From Alteromonas sp047556435 (GTDB lineage Bacteria; Pseudomonadota; Gammaproteobacteria; Enterobacterales; Alteromonadaceae), in contig NZ_CP180210.1 of the NCBI RefSeq assembly GCF_047556435.1, forward strand, positions 2,976,001 through 3,040,000: a DNA stretch of 64,000 nucleotides, read 5' to 3'. The position numbers were made by a program, and so were the translations under genes. Under the pieces are notes generated by a model, which was not told the origin of the DNA, made no database searches, and saw only the letters and a program-made list of their open reading frames with translations. This document shows positions 33,614 to 40,849 of this stretch, one piece after another (position 1 is the stretch's first letter; each line of letters opens with the position of its first letter).

Positions 33614-34003
33614 ATGAGTTGGGATCTGGACAAGCTTGAATCCCTGTTAAAAGAGTACGACGACTATGTTGTGACTCGTGAAGAAGGTTGTTTACTTATT
33701 GCAAATCAGGACGGCATTGACGCCTGGCTGGCAATCAGCGGCGAACAAATTCTGGTAGAAAGTCTGCTTTTTTCCGCCAGCCAAGTGGCCGATAAAGCCG
33801 CGCTGGATCATGAGATCCTGTCGACGCACATGGTTTTCCCGCTTACCACAGTGGGTATCTCTACCATAAACGGCGAAGAATATTACACCGCATTTGGCGC
33901 ACTCAGTGCTCACTCAAAAGCGGAAAGCATCATTATTGAAGTTGAAACCCTGTTCCAGAACGTAGCCTCGTTTCTGGATGCATACGAAACCCACCTTAAG
34001 TAA
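33614..34003 (+). CDS. yjfI: YjfI family protein (DUF2170)
   Basis: This 129-residue soluble protein resembles E. coli YjfI (DUF2170), with LESLLKEYDDYVVTREEGCLLI and the acidic C-terminal helix. Its molecular role is unknown. It is always a neighbour of a PspA homologue in this type of locus, and here the PspA homologue starts 20 bases later. AAGGAGAG is a strong ribosome site. The gene opens the yjfIJKLMC-like envelope-stress locus. Confidence 0.82.
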   Translation: MSWDLDKLESLLKEYDDYVVTREEGCLLIANQDGIDAWLAISGEQILVESLLFSASQVADKAALDHEILSTHMVFPLTTVGISTINGEEYYTAFGALSAHSKAESIIIEVETLFQNVASFLDAYETHLK

Positions 34004-34023
34004 GACGGGTTAAGGAGAAGCGA

Positions 34024-34704
34024 ATGTCAGTTTGGAAAAAATTAGTGACGGCAGTTAAGGGTGGCGCAAACGAAGCGGCACAATCTGTGGTAGACAGTCA
34101 GGCTATCCGGATCCTGGAGCAGGAGATCCGTGAAGCGAAAGAAGAGCTGAGAAAGTCAGATCATGCACGCACGCAAATACTGGCGAAGTGCAAGCTTTCG
34201 CAACAGAAAGTAGACAGCTACAACGCGTCTATCTCTGAATATGAAAACCACGCCAGAAAAGCTGCCGATACCGACCGCCAGCTGGCGCTGGATTGCGCGC
34301 AGAAAGTTTCTGAGCTTAAGGTGGAACGTGAGCAGGAGCAAAACTACCTCGACCAGTTTAAGCAGTCTGAAAAACAGTTGTCTCACAATATTCAACAGGC
34401 GAAAGCCAACCTGCGTCGCTTAGAGCAGCAGGTAGATATGGTGAAGGCTACGGAAAGTGTTCAGAAAGCACAAGTGGCCGTATCTTCGCGTCATATGGGT
34501 GCTAACAGCAAAATGAAAACGGCAACCGAGTCATTAAGCCGCATTCAGGAAAAGCAGAAATTACGGAATGCCGAGCTGGAAGCTGCGGAAGAACTGGCCA
34601 GTGAAGAGTCCAGCAGTGACCTGGAAAAACGCCTGGCTGAAGCTGGCATCAAAGGCGGCCAGTCGTCTGCGGACGACGAACTGAGCCGTATTCTGGGCAA
34701 ATAA
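34024..34704 (+). CDS. yjfJ: PspA/IM30 family protein (YjfJ)
   Basis: PspA/IM30 proteins form ESCRT-III-like assemblies that protect stressed membranes. This 226-residue protein is almost wholly helical coiled coil (LEQEIREAKEELRKS, KVSELKVEREQEQNYL, ESLSRIQEKQKLRNAEL). It has the family N-terminus WKKLVTAVKGGANEAAQSVVD and ends in ADDELSRILGK. It follows yjfI and is terminated before the channel gene, so yjfI and yjfJ form a two-gene transcript. PspF and PspBC homologues are not seen. Confidence 0.88.
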   Translation: MSVWKKLVTAVKGGANEAAQSVVDSQAIRILEQEIREAKEELRKSDHARTQILAKCKLSQQKVDSYNASISEYENHARKAADTDRQLALDCAQKVSELKVEREQEQNYLDQFKQSEKQLSHNIQQAKANLRRLEQQVDMVKATESVQKAQVAVSSRHMGANSKMKTATESLSRIQEKQKLRNAELEAAEELASEESSSDLEKRLAEAGIKGGQSSADDELSRILGK

Positions 34705-34711
34705 CTCTGAC

Positions 34712-34738
34712 AAAAGCCACCATTTGCGGTGGCTTTTT
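34712..34738 (+). terminator. Terminator after yjfJ
   Basis: AAAAGCCACC-ATTTGC-GGTGGC-TTTTT is a stem-loop with T tract, starting 8 bases after the yjfJ stop. It splits the yjf locus, so the channel and yjfKLMC genes need another promoter or read-through. Confidence 0.85.
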
Positions 34739-34937
34739 CATTTCAGCGTGCACAGTGTTTGATGGTGTATGAGCACGGCAGTAGTTTCAGTGGCTATCGC
34801 CCTTCCCTGCCGCCAGTTCTGTGTGCGGATATTTACAATTACTAACGATTACCCGCAATCGAGTACTCGCAAAAGCCGAACTGCAATGGCAGACTGATTG
34901 CCTTACACCGTTTCATTTACAGGAAGTTCTTGTTTCT

Positions 34938-35990
34938 ATGACTACATGGGGTCTGATTCGCAAAGTCATGCTCAAATACTTTGCCGAGTCGCGATGGTAC
35001 ACCATCGTCGGTGTGACAATGTTTTACGCGCTAAGCAGTTGGATGATGCTGTGGGCTGCCGGAGAAAACGCACTAACCGCGCAAATTGACTTTATCTACT
35101 GGCTGGCCGTCACTGCATCCACAGTGGGATACGGCGATCTTTCACCTGTCACTCAGGCAGGCAAACTGATTGTCGCGCTGTATGTTATACCGCTTGGACT
35201 CAGTATTTTCGCAATGGTAGTAGGTCGCATCGCGGCCTGGGTAAGTGATAGATGGCAAAAGGGATTAATGGGCATGAATCAACTTGACGTAAAAGACCAT
35301 ATTCTTGTTATTGGCTGGAATGAGCATCGTACGTTGTTGTTGCTGAACTTGTTGCTGCAGGAACGTGAAGCCGTACCTGGTCGTCCGGACATTGTACTAT
35401 GTGTAAAAGCAGACATTGCTAACCCAATGCCCGGCCAGGTGGAGTTTGTGCATGTTGAATCGTTTAATAAAGACGAAGATATGGATAAAGCCTGCGTAGC
35501 GAAAGCCAGTACAATACTTATCGATAATCCGCAGGACGATGTCACTATGACCACGGCTTTGTACTGTAGTAAGCGCAATCCTGAGGCACATCAGGTAGCC
35601 TACTTCACCGATGACTCGCTGGTTGGCCTGCTTCAACAGCATTGCCCAAAGGTAGAATGTACCCCGTCTGTGGCAGTAGAAATGCTAGCCAAAGCGGCGT
35701 TCGATCCCGGCTCCAGTATGCTTCATCACGACTTGCTCAGCGTAGACGAAGGACAGGCGCAGTTTTCCGTTCAGGTGCCCGATTCAGCTACCCCGTTTAG
35801 CGTAGAAACCCTGTTTATCAATTTAAAGCGTCATCACGACGCCATCTTCATTGGCTATGCGCCCGGTGGCTCCTATAAAGACATGGTGGTAAATCCTGAC
35901 GTGTCTGTGGTTCTCAATCCCGGTGACAAGCTTTTCTATATTGCCGACAGGCGGATCAGCGATATCAACTGGCAGGCAATGGGAGATTAA
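34938..35990 (+). CDS. Two-helix potassium channel with RCK-like domain
   Basis: The 350-residue protein has two membrane helices around a pore with the potassium selectivity filter TVGYGD (ASTVGYGDLSP). A cytoplasmic TrkA-N/RCK-like domain follows (KDHILVIGWNEHRTLLLLNLL). In that domain the usual GxGxxG is degenerate, which suggests loss or change of nucleotide binding. The ATG at 34938 has AGGAAG upstream; the longer reading from 34821 adds no family sequence. It lies between yjfJ and yjfK, two bases before yjfK, and is therefore co-transcribed with it. E. coli has no channel in its yjf operon. Confidence 0.85.
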   Translation: MTTWGLIRKVMLKYFAESRWYTIVGVTMFYALSSWMMLWAAGENALTAQIDFIYWLAVTASTVGYGDLSPVTQAGKLIVALYVIPLGLSIFAMVVGRIAAWVSDRWQKGLMGMNQLDVKDHILVIGWNEHRTLLLLNLLLQEREAVPGRPDIVLCVKADIANPMPGQVEFVHVESFNKDEDMDKACVAKASTILIDNPQDDVTMTTALYCSKRNPEAHQVAYFTDDSLVGLLQQHCPKVECTPSVAVEMLAKAAFDPGSSMLHHDLLSVDEGQAQFSVQVPDSATPFSVETLFINLKRHHDAIFIGYAPGGSYKDMVVNPDVSVVLNPGDKLFYIADRRISDINWQAMGD

Positions 35991-35992
35991 AC

Positions 35993-36637
35993 ATGTTTAG
36001 TAAACTGTTTGGTAAGAAAGCACCAGAAAAACCCAAAGCCCCCGAGATCATGGGCTTGTATCTGGGCGGTTCATTCGAGCTTGACGATCTGAAGATGTCG
36101 CTACTGGAAAAAGAGCTGACCATTGACGGGGCAGCCCGCTCTCAGCTTATCCAGGCTGTAGGAAAAGCACCTTTAGACAGCGGCGGCGAACTGCTGCGAT
36201 TCTACACCGACGACGATGCGTTTCTGCAGGTGGTACTGGACGGCGGCAATACTGAAAACCATATTGCCGATGTAAAACTCTGGCATTTTTATGATACCCG
36301 AACCATTGGGTCCGACGCACAGTGGCGCGACTGTCTGGACAATCAGATTTCCCAGCCCACCTATTCACTGAACGGGCATACTTACACGCGTGTCTGGGAT
36401 GCCGTTGGGGAGGTGTCCCCCCCTGTAGCGGTGACAGAAACAACCTATGAGGAAGACGGCGACATCAGCACGACAGACCAGTTTATGATGCTGTACGAGC
36501 GCCCACTGGAGAACGACCGCACTGAATCATTACTGATTGTCGGTGAAGAAAAAATTATTGGTAACAATGCCGATCGCTGCCTGGTAATCAGCACCGGCTT
36601 TGACATTCAACCTGCGGATATCCGCATCAACGGATAG
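35993..36637 (+). CDS. yjfK: DUF2491 family protein (YjfK)
   Basis: This 214-residue soluble protein resembles E. coli YjfK (DUF2491). It begins FSKLFGKKAPEKPKAPEIMGL and contains RFYTDDDAFLQVVLDGG and TTDQFMMLYERPL. The function is not known; the family is tied by genome context to PspA and DUF350 proteins. It starts two bases after the channel and is 14 bases before yjfL. Confidence 0.83.
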   Translation: MFSKLFGKKAPEKPKAPEIMGLYLGGSFELDDLKMSLLEKELTIDGAARSQLIQAVGKAPLDSGGELLRFYTDDDAFLQVVLDGGNTENHIADVKLWHFYDTRTIGSDAQWRDCLDNQISQPTYSLNGHTYTRVWDAVGEVSPPVAVTETTYEEDGDISTTDQFMMLYERPLENDRTESLLIVGEEKIIGNNADRCLVISTGFDIQPADIRING

Positions 36638-36651
36638 AGGATAACAACACA

Positions 36652-37068
36652 ATGGAAACCATTATGAACTCATTAGCCGGACTGGATAACTTTGCGATCT
36701 ATTTCGGTATTTCAATTGTCTTTTTGTTTGTTTTCAAAATCATCTATGCACTGGTGACACCGCATGATGAGTGGAAACTGGTAAAAGAAGAAAAGAATGT
36801 CGCCGCGGCTGTAGGCTTTGGTGGCGCGCTTATTGGCTTTGCTATTGCGCTGGGTGGCGCTGCCTCCAATTCAACTGCGTTGATCGATTTTGGCATCTGG
36901 GGCGTCGTCGCTATCATCGCCCAATCTCTTGCTTTCGCGTTGCTGCGCTTCACCTTTATGCCCAAAATTGCCGAGCGGATAAACAATAATGAGGTGTCTG
37001 CGGGTGTGATGCTGGCCAGCATGTCCATTGCCGTCGGTCTTCTGAACGCAGCTTGCATGACCTACTAA
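36652..37068 (+). CDS. yjfL: DUF350 family membrane protein (YjfL)
   Basis: This 138-residue protein has four hydrophobic helices (FAIYFGISIVFLFVFKII, VGFGGALIGFAIALGGAA, WGVVAIIAQSLAFALL, GVMLASMSIAVGLLNAACM), the DUF350 pattern. Related proteins may act as small channels or anchors in stress loci. The ATG at 36652 has AGAGGA ten bases upstream; an ATG at 36664 is an alternative. Confidence 0.87.
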   Translation: METIMNSLAGLDNFAIYFGISIVFLFVFKIIYALVTPHDEWKLVKEEKNVAAAVGFGGALIGFAIALGGAASNSTALIDFGIWGVVAIIAQSLAFALLRFTFMPKIAERINNNEVSAGVMLASMSIAVGLLNAACMTY

Positions 37069-37078
37069 GGAGGACAGC

Positions 37079-37693
37079 ATGACGCAACAGAAACGTACAA
37101 AGCAAATAAACCTTCGTCAGATGCGCAAAGCGTTTGCGCTGAAGCCTCTTGCCGTGGGTATCGCCGGCGTGTTTGCGACAGCCTGTGCAGATAACCGTCA
37201 GGATGCCCGCATTTACACCTCGCTTGACGAATGCAGTCGCGACTTTCCCGACGCCATCGAGCGCTGTGAAGCAGCCTACGAAAACGCCGTTGAGGAGGCC
37301 GCACGCACCTCACCACGTTTTGGTAGTGAATACGACTGTGAATACGTGTTCGGGCCAAATCAGTGTCGCCAGGTTGAAACCAACAACGGCAGCTTCTTTA
37401 TGCCCTTTATGGCTGGTTTCATGGTAAGTCAGCTACTCTCACCCAATCGCTATTATTCTCAACCGCTCTACACATCTTATTCACCCTACTCGTCATTTCG
37501 GTCACGTTGGGTAACAGCCGATGGCTATGTGTTCGACGGCGATATCCGCAAACGCAACTATCGCGTGCGCCCGGACGTGTACAAGCCAAAGCCGACGGTA
37601 ACCCGCACTATGAGTCGCGGTGGATTTGGTAGCAGTGTACGCGCCAAGTCGAGCTGGGGCAGCAGTTCCCGCTCGGGTGGCTGGGGCGGCTAG
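37079..37693 (+). CDS. yjfM: DUF1190 family protein (YjfM/YgiB-like)
   Basis: This 204-residue protein looks exported. A basic N-terminus and a hydrophobic stretch end in a lipobox-like VFATAC. A cysteine-containing domain follows (SLDECSRDFPDAIERCEAAYENAV, YDCEYVFGPNQCRQV), typical of DUF1190. The C-terminus is low complexity, rich in Ser, Arg, Gly and Trp (GGFGSS, SGGWGG). It overlaps nothing and is followed two bases later by yjfC; ygiB-ygiC is the equivalent pair in E. coli. Confidence 0.83.
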   Translation: MTQQKRTKQINLRQMRKAFALKPLAVGIAGVFATACADNRQDARIYTSLDECSRDFPDAIERCEAAYENAVEEAARTSPRFGSEYDCEYVFGPNQCRQVETNNGSFFMPFMAGFMVSQLLSPNRYYSQPLYTSYSPYSSFRSRWVTADGYVFDGDIRKRNYRVRPDVYKPKPTVTRTMSRGGFGSSVRAKSSWGSSSRSGGWGG

Positions 37694-37695
37694 CG

Positions 37696-38859
37696 GTGTT
37701 TCGCACACGCTGTCAGCCTCGCCCTGGCTGGCAGCAACTGGCTGCCGAGTTCGGGTTTCATTTCCATACTATGTATGGCGAACCCTATTGGGACGAATCT
37801 GCCTACTATCAGTTTACGCTACGGCAAATAGAGGATGACCTGGAAGATCCTACCGCTGAGCTTCATCAGATGTGCCTCCATGTTGTCGATAAGGTAGTCC
37901 AAGATGACGCGCTGATGCGGCGCTTCGCCATTCCTGAAGTTCACTGGGATAAAGTCAGGCGCAGCTGGATGCAGCGTGACCCTTCACTCTACTCCCGGCT
38001 GGATCTCGTATACGGCGGCAAAGGACCGGCAAAATTACTGGAGAACAACGCAGATACGCCCACCAGCCTCTATGAATCCGGGTTCTGGCAATGGCTGTGG
38101 CTGGAAAATCTTGTTGATAACAGCATGTTGCCGCGTCAGGCAGATCAGTTCAATAGTCTGCAGGAGAAGCTGATACATCGGCTCGGGGATATTGCAGAAC
38201 ATTACCAGATCCAGCAAATGCATTTTGCCTGCTGCAAAGATACCGATGAAGACCGCGGTACCGTCCAGTATTTACAGGATTGTGCGCTCGCTGCTGGCAT
38301 GCAGTCTGACTTTGTTTATATTGAGGATATCGGCCTATCCGAGAACGGCTTTTTTACCGACCTGGAAAATCGTCCCATTACAGATTGCTTTAAGCTCTAC
38401 CCATGGGAGTTTATGTTGCGTGAAGAATTTGCCGATGCACTGGAAGGCGCTGAAACAAACTGGGTAGAGCCACTCTGGAAATCGATAGTATCCAATAAGG
38501 CACTACTTCCGCTGCTGTGGCAATATTTTCCTGAGCACCCTAATTTACTGCCGTCTTACTTTGCTGATGATAAACCTTCATCGCTGGACGGAAAATGGAT
38601 AAGAAAACCCCTATTCTCCCGCGAGGGAGCCAATATATCGCTGCTGGAAAACGGCAGTGAAACCACATTGAGTGATGGCCCGTATGGAGAGGAAGGTTTT
38701 ATTATTCAGGCATGGCATCCGCTACCAAAATTTGAAGATAACTACACGCTGATTGGAAGCTGGCTGGTTGACGATCAGCCTGCGGGTATCTCGATCAGAG
38801 AAGATACCTCATCAATTACGCAGGATTTATCGCGGTACCTGCCGCATATTATTGTATGA
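37696..38859 (+). CDS. yjfC: Glutathionylspermidine synthase family ATP-grasp protein (YjfC)
   Basis: The 387-residue protein belongs to the C-terminal, synthetase half of the glutathionylspermidine synthase family, an ATP-grasp ligase fold. It has YWDESAYYQFT near the N-terminus, LLENNADTPTSLYESGFWQW, the ATP-binding KPLFSREGANI and VIGSWLVD-like TLIGSWLVDDQPAGISIRED at the end. The amidase half is absent, as in E. coli YjfC/YgiC. Whether it joins glutathione or another peptide to an amine is unknown. Start is GTG at 37696, two bases after yjfM. It overlaps the rhomboid gene by four bases. Confidence 0.87.
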   Translation: MFRTRCQPRPGWQQLAAEFGFHFHTMYGEPYWDESAYYQFTLRQIEDDLEDPTAELHQMCLHVVDKVVQDDALMRRFAIPEVHWDKVRRSWMQRDPSLYSRLDLVYGGKGPAKLLENNADTPTSLYESGFWQWLWLENLVDNSMLPRQADQFNSLQEKLIHRLGDIAEHYQIQQMHFACCKDTDEDRGTVQYLQDCALAAGMQSDFVYIEDIGLSENGFFTDLENRPITDCFKLYPWEFMLREEFADALEGAETNWVEPLWKSIVSNKALLPLLWQYFPEHPNLLPSYFADDKPSSLDGKWIRKPLFSREGANISLLENGSETTLSDGPYGEEGFIIQAWHPLPKFEDNYTLIGSWLVDDQPAGISIREDTSSITQDLSRYLPHIIV

Positions 38860-39404
38860 GCCAAATTCCACTGCTAAAAAAACAGATCCGTTTTCTTGCC
38901 ATTGTTGCCGCAGTGCTCATCGTCCTGGAAGCGATCAACATTTTCACCGCAAACAGTTTAAATCAGTTCGGACTGGTTCCGCGCTCGTTGCACCACCTGG
39001 GATATATTTTTACCGCGCCATTCCTGCACGGCAGCCCGACGCACCTGATGACAAATCTGGTTCCGCTTTTGCTGTTCATGTGGCTATCGCTGCAGTGGGG
39101 CACAAGAACATTCACGCTGACCACTCTCACCATTTTTCTTCTTGCGGGTATTGCCGTGTGGCTGTTCGGCCGACAGGCTTATCATATTGGCGCCAGTGGT
39201 GTGGTTTACGGCTATTTTGGGTTTTTGGTACTCGGCGGGTTTATCAGTAAGAAAATTCCTTACATCATTATTTCAGTACTGGTTGCCATCTTGTACGGTG
39301 GTATGTTGGTTGGCGTATTGCCGTCGAAAAGCTTCATCTCATTTGAATACCATTTATTTGGCTTTATAAGCGGTTTAATTGCGGCGTGGGCTTGGGCGCG
39401 TTAA
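38856..39404 (+). CDS. Rhomboid family intramembrane serine protease
   Basis: This 182-residue protein has six membrane helices and the full rhomboid catalytic set: HGSPTHLMTN (residues 58-67) for the oxyanion region, Ser114 in IGASGVVYG and His166 in EYHLFGF. It is a minimal six-helix form. The four-base overlap with yjfC makes it part of the same transcript, which hints that it works with the envelope-stress locus. No substrate can be assigned. Confidence 0.9.
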   Translation: MSQIPLLKKQIRFLAIVAAVLIVLEAINIFTANSLNQFGLVPRSLHHLGYIFTAPFLHGSPTHLMTNLVPLLLFMWLSLQWGTRTFTLTTLTIFLLAGIAVWLFGRQAYHIGASGVVYGYFGFLVLGGFISKKIPYIIISVLVAILYGGMLVGVLPSKSFISFEYHLFGFISGLIAAWAWAR

Positions 39405-39448
39405 CGCGATCCCTTATACTGCATCCTCATCACAAGAGAAGTACACTT

Positions 39449-40150
39449 ATGACCGAATCCACCCGACAACAATCGCAGAATCAGGGCTTCTTTGGAAACC
39501 TGGCATTTAATATCGTCATCCCTGTTGTCATCATGAGTTATGCCAGTTCAGAAGATTATCTTGGTCCGGCCTGGAGTATTGTTGCTGCGCTAAGCTTTCC
39601 CATTGGCTATGGCCTGTGGGATTTAAAAGAAAGCGGCAAGATAAACGGCTTTTCTATTTTAGGTATCGTCTCGGTGCTGTTAACAGGAGGGATCAGCCTG
39701 CTTAAGCTTCCAGCCGATTATATCGCGATCAAAGAGGCTGCCATCCCGGCACTGATAGGTATTGCCGTGTTAGTTACTCAGTTTACCGACAAACCGCTGG
39801 TTAAAATGCTTATTCTTAACGATCAGATCATCAATTGGCCGTACCTTGATGAAGTACTGGATAAGAAAGGCAAGCGTTCAGTATTCAACAAAAAAATCGC
39901 TGTAAGCTCTTATATCGTAGCCAGCTCTTTCTTTTTATCCTCTGTACTGAACTATATTCTTGCCAAAGTCATATTGGTAAGTAAGCCTGGTACCACCGCG
40001 TACACTGAAGAATTAGGCCGGATGACGGCCCTGAGTTACCCGGTGATCGTTATCCCCAGTATGATCCTGTTAGTTGGTGCACTGTGGTATCTGTTTGCAC
40101 AGATCAAAAAAATTACCGGCGAAGACCTGGATAACTTTATTAATCAGTAA
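39449..40150 (+). CDS. VC0807-like integral membrane protein
   Basis: This 233-residue protein has about six membrane helices (LAFNIVIPVVIMSYASSEDYL, WSIVAALSFPIGYGLWDL, FSILGIVSVLLTGGISLL, IPALIGIAVLVTQF). It resembles the VC0807 family, distantly like intracellular septation protein A. The ATG at 39449 has AGAGAAG ahead of it; a longer reading would start inside the rhomboid gene. Function is unknown. It is likely the last gene of the yjf-rhomboid run. Confidence 0.75.
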   Translation: MTESTRQQSQNQGFFGNLAFNIVIPVVIMSYASSEDYLGPAWSIVAALSFPIGYGLWDLKESGKINGFSILGIVSVLLTGGISLLKLPADYIAIKEAAIPALIGIAVLVTQFTDKPLVKMLILNDQIINWPYLDEVLDKKGKRSVFNKKIAVSSYIVASSFFLSSVLNYILAKVILVSKPGTTAYTEELGRMTALSYPVIVIPSMILLVGALWYLFAQIKKITGEDLDNFINQ

Positions 40151-40177
40151 CGTCGGGGGAAGGTGCTAAGAGAAACC

Positions 40178-40849
40178 ATGCTATCCCTTACTCATGTATC
40201 CCGGCAATTCGAGCGTGCGCCCTTTCCTGTTATTGATGCATTATCACTACAGGTTGCAGCTGGCAGCAGCATCAGTATTCGCGGTGCCTCCGGGTGCGGA
40301 AAGTCGACGCTTCTGACCCTTATTGCAGGCTTGGACGCGCCTGATAGCGGCGAGATTATCGTCGGCAATGCCAACCTTACTCACTTAAAAGCCTCCGACC
40401 TGGATGATTTCAGGAAAAATCAGCTTGGAATGATTTATCAGCAGTTCAACCTGCTCGATTGCTTTAATGTATGGGACAACATCGCGTTTACTGCCCGACT
40501 GAAAGGTAATTATGTCAGCGCCCGGCAGCAAGCACTCATGCACATGATGGGAATAGATCACCTTGCCGATGCCCCGCTCGGACAGCTTTCCGGTGGTGAA
40601 CAACAGCGCGTTGCTATTTGCCGCGCACTGAATCACGAGCCCGCACTGGTGCTGGCTGATGAGCCAACCGGGAATCTCGATGAGATGACCAGCGACAAGG
40701 TAGCGAAGGGGCTTTTTGATGTCTGCCAGAAAACCAACACGACGCTGATCGTGGTCACCCATAGCGCTGACGTAGCCTGTCTGGCTGACGCATCATATCG
40801 GCTTCACAATGGCAAACTTCATCAGGTTCAACCCAATGGTCACCAATGA
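40178..40849 (+). CDS. ABC transporter ATP-binding protein (LolD/MacB type)
   Basis: This 223-residue ATPase has Walker A GASGCGKST, Q-loop MIYQQFNLLDCF, signature LSGGEQQR, Walker B LVLADEPTGNLDE and the H-loop VVTHSADVACL. That sequence class pairs with FtsX-like permeases that act on lipoproteins or extrude envelope substrates. The GTG at 40163 is an alternative start, five residues longer. It overlaps the permease gene by four bases, and the third gene encodes an AttH-like lipoprotein. Confidence 0.9.
   Translation: MLSLTHVSRQFERAPFPVIDALSLQVAAGSSISIRGASGCGKSTLLTLIAGLDAPDSGEIIVGNANLTHLKASDLDDFRKNQLGMIYQQFNLLDCFNVWDNIAFTARLKGNYVSARQQALMHMMGIDHLADAPLGQLSGGEQQRVAICRALNHEPALVLADEPTGNLDEMTSDKVAKGLFDVCQKTNTTLIVVTHSADVACLADASYRLHNGKLHQVQPNGHQ

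Noticed and set aside
34821..34937. 39-residue N-terminal extension of the potassium channel
   Set aside because: The extension matches no family sequence; the ATG at 34938 has an AGGAAG site and begins just before the first membrane helix.
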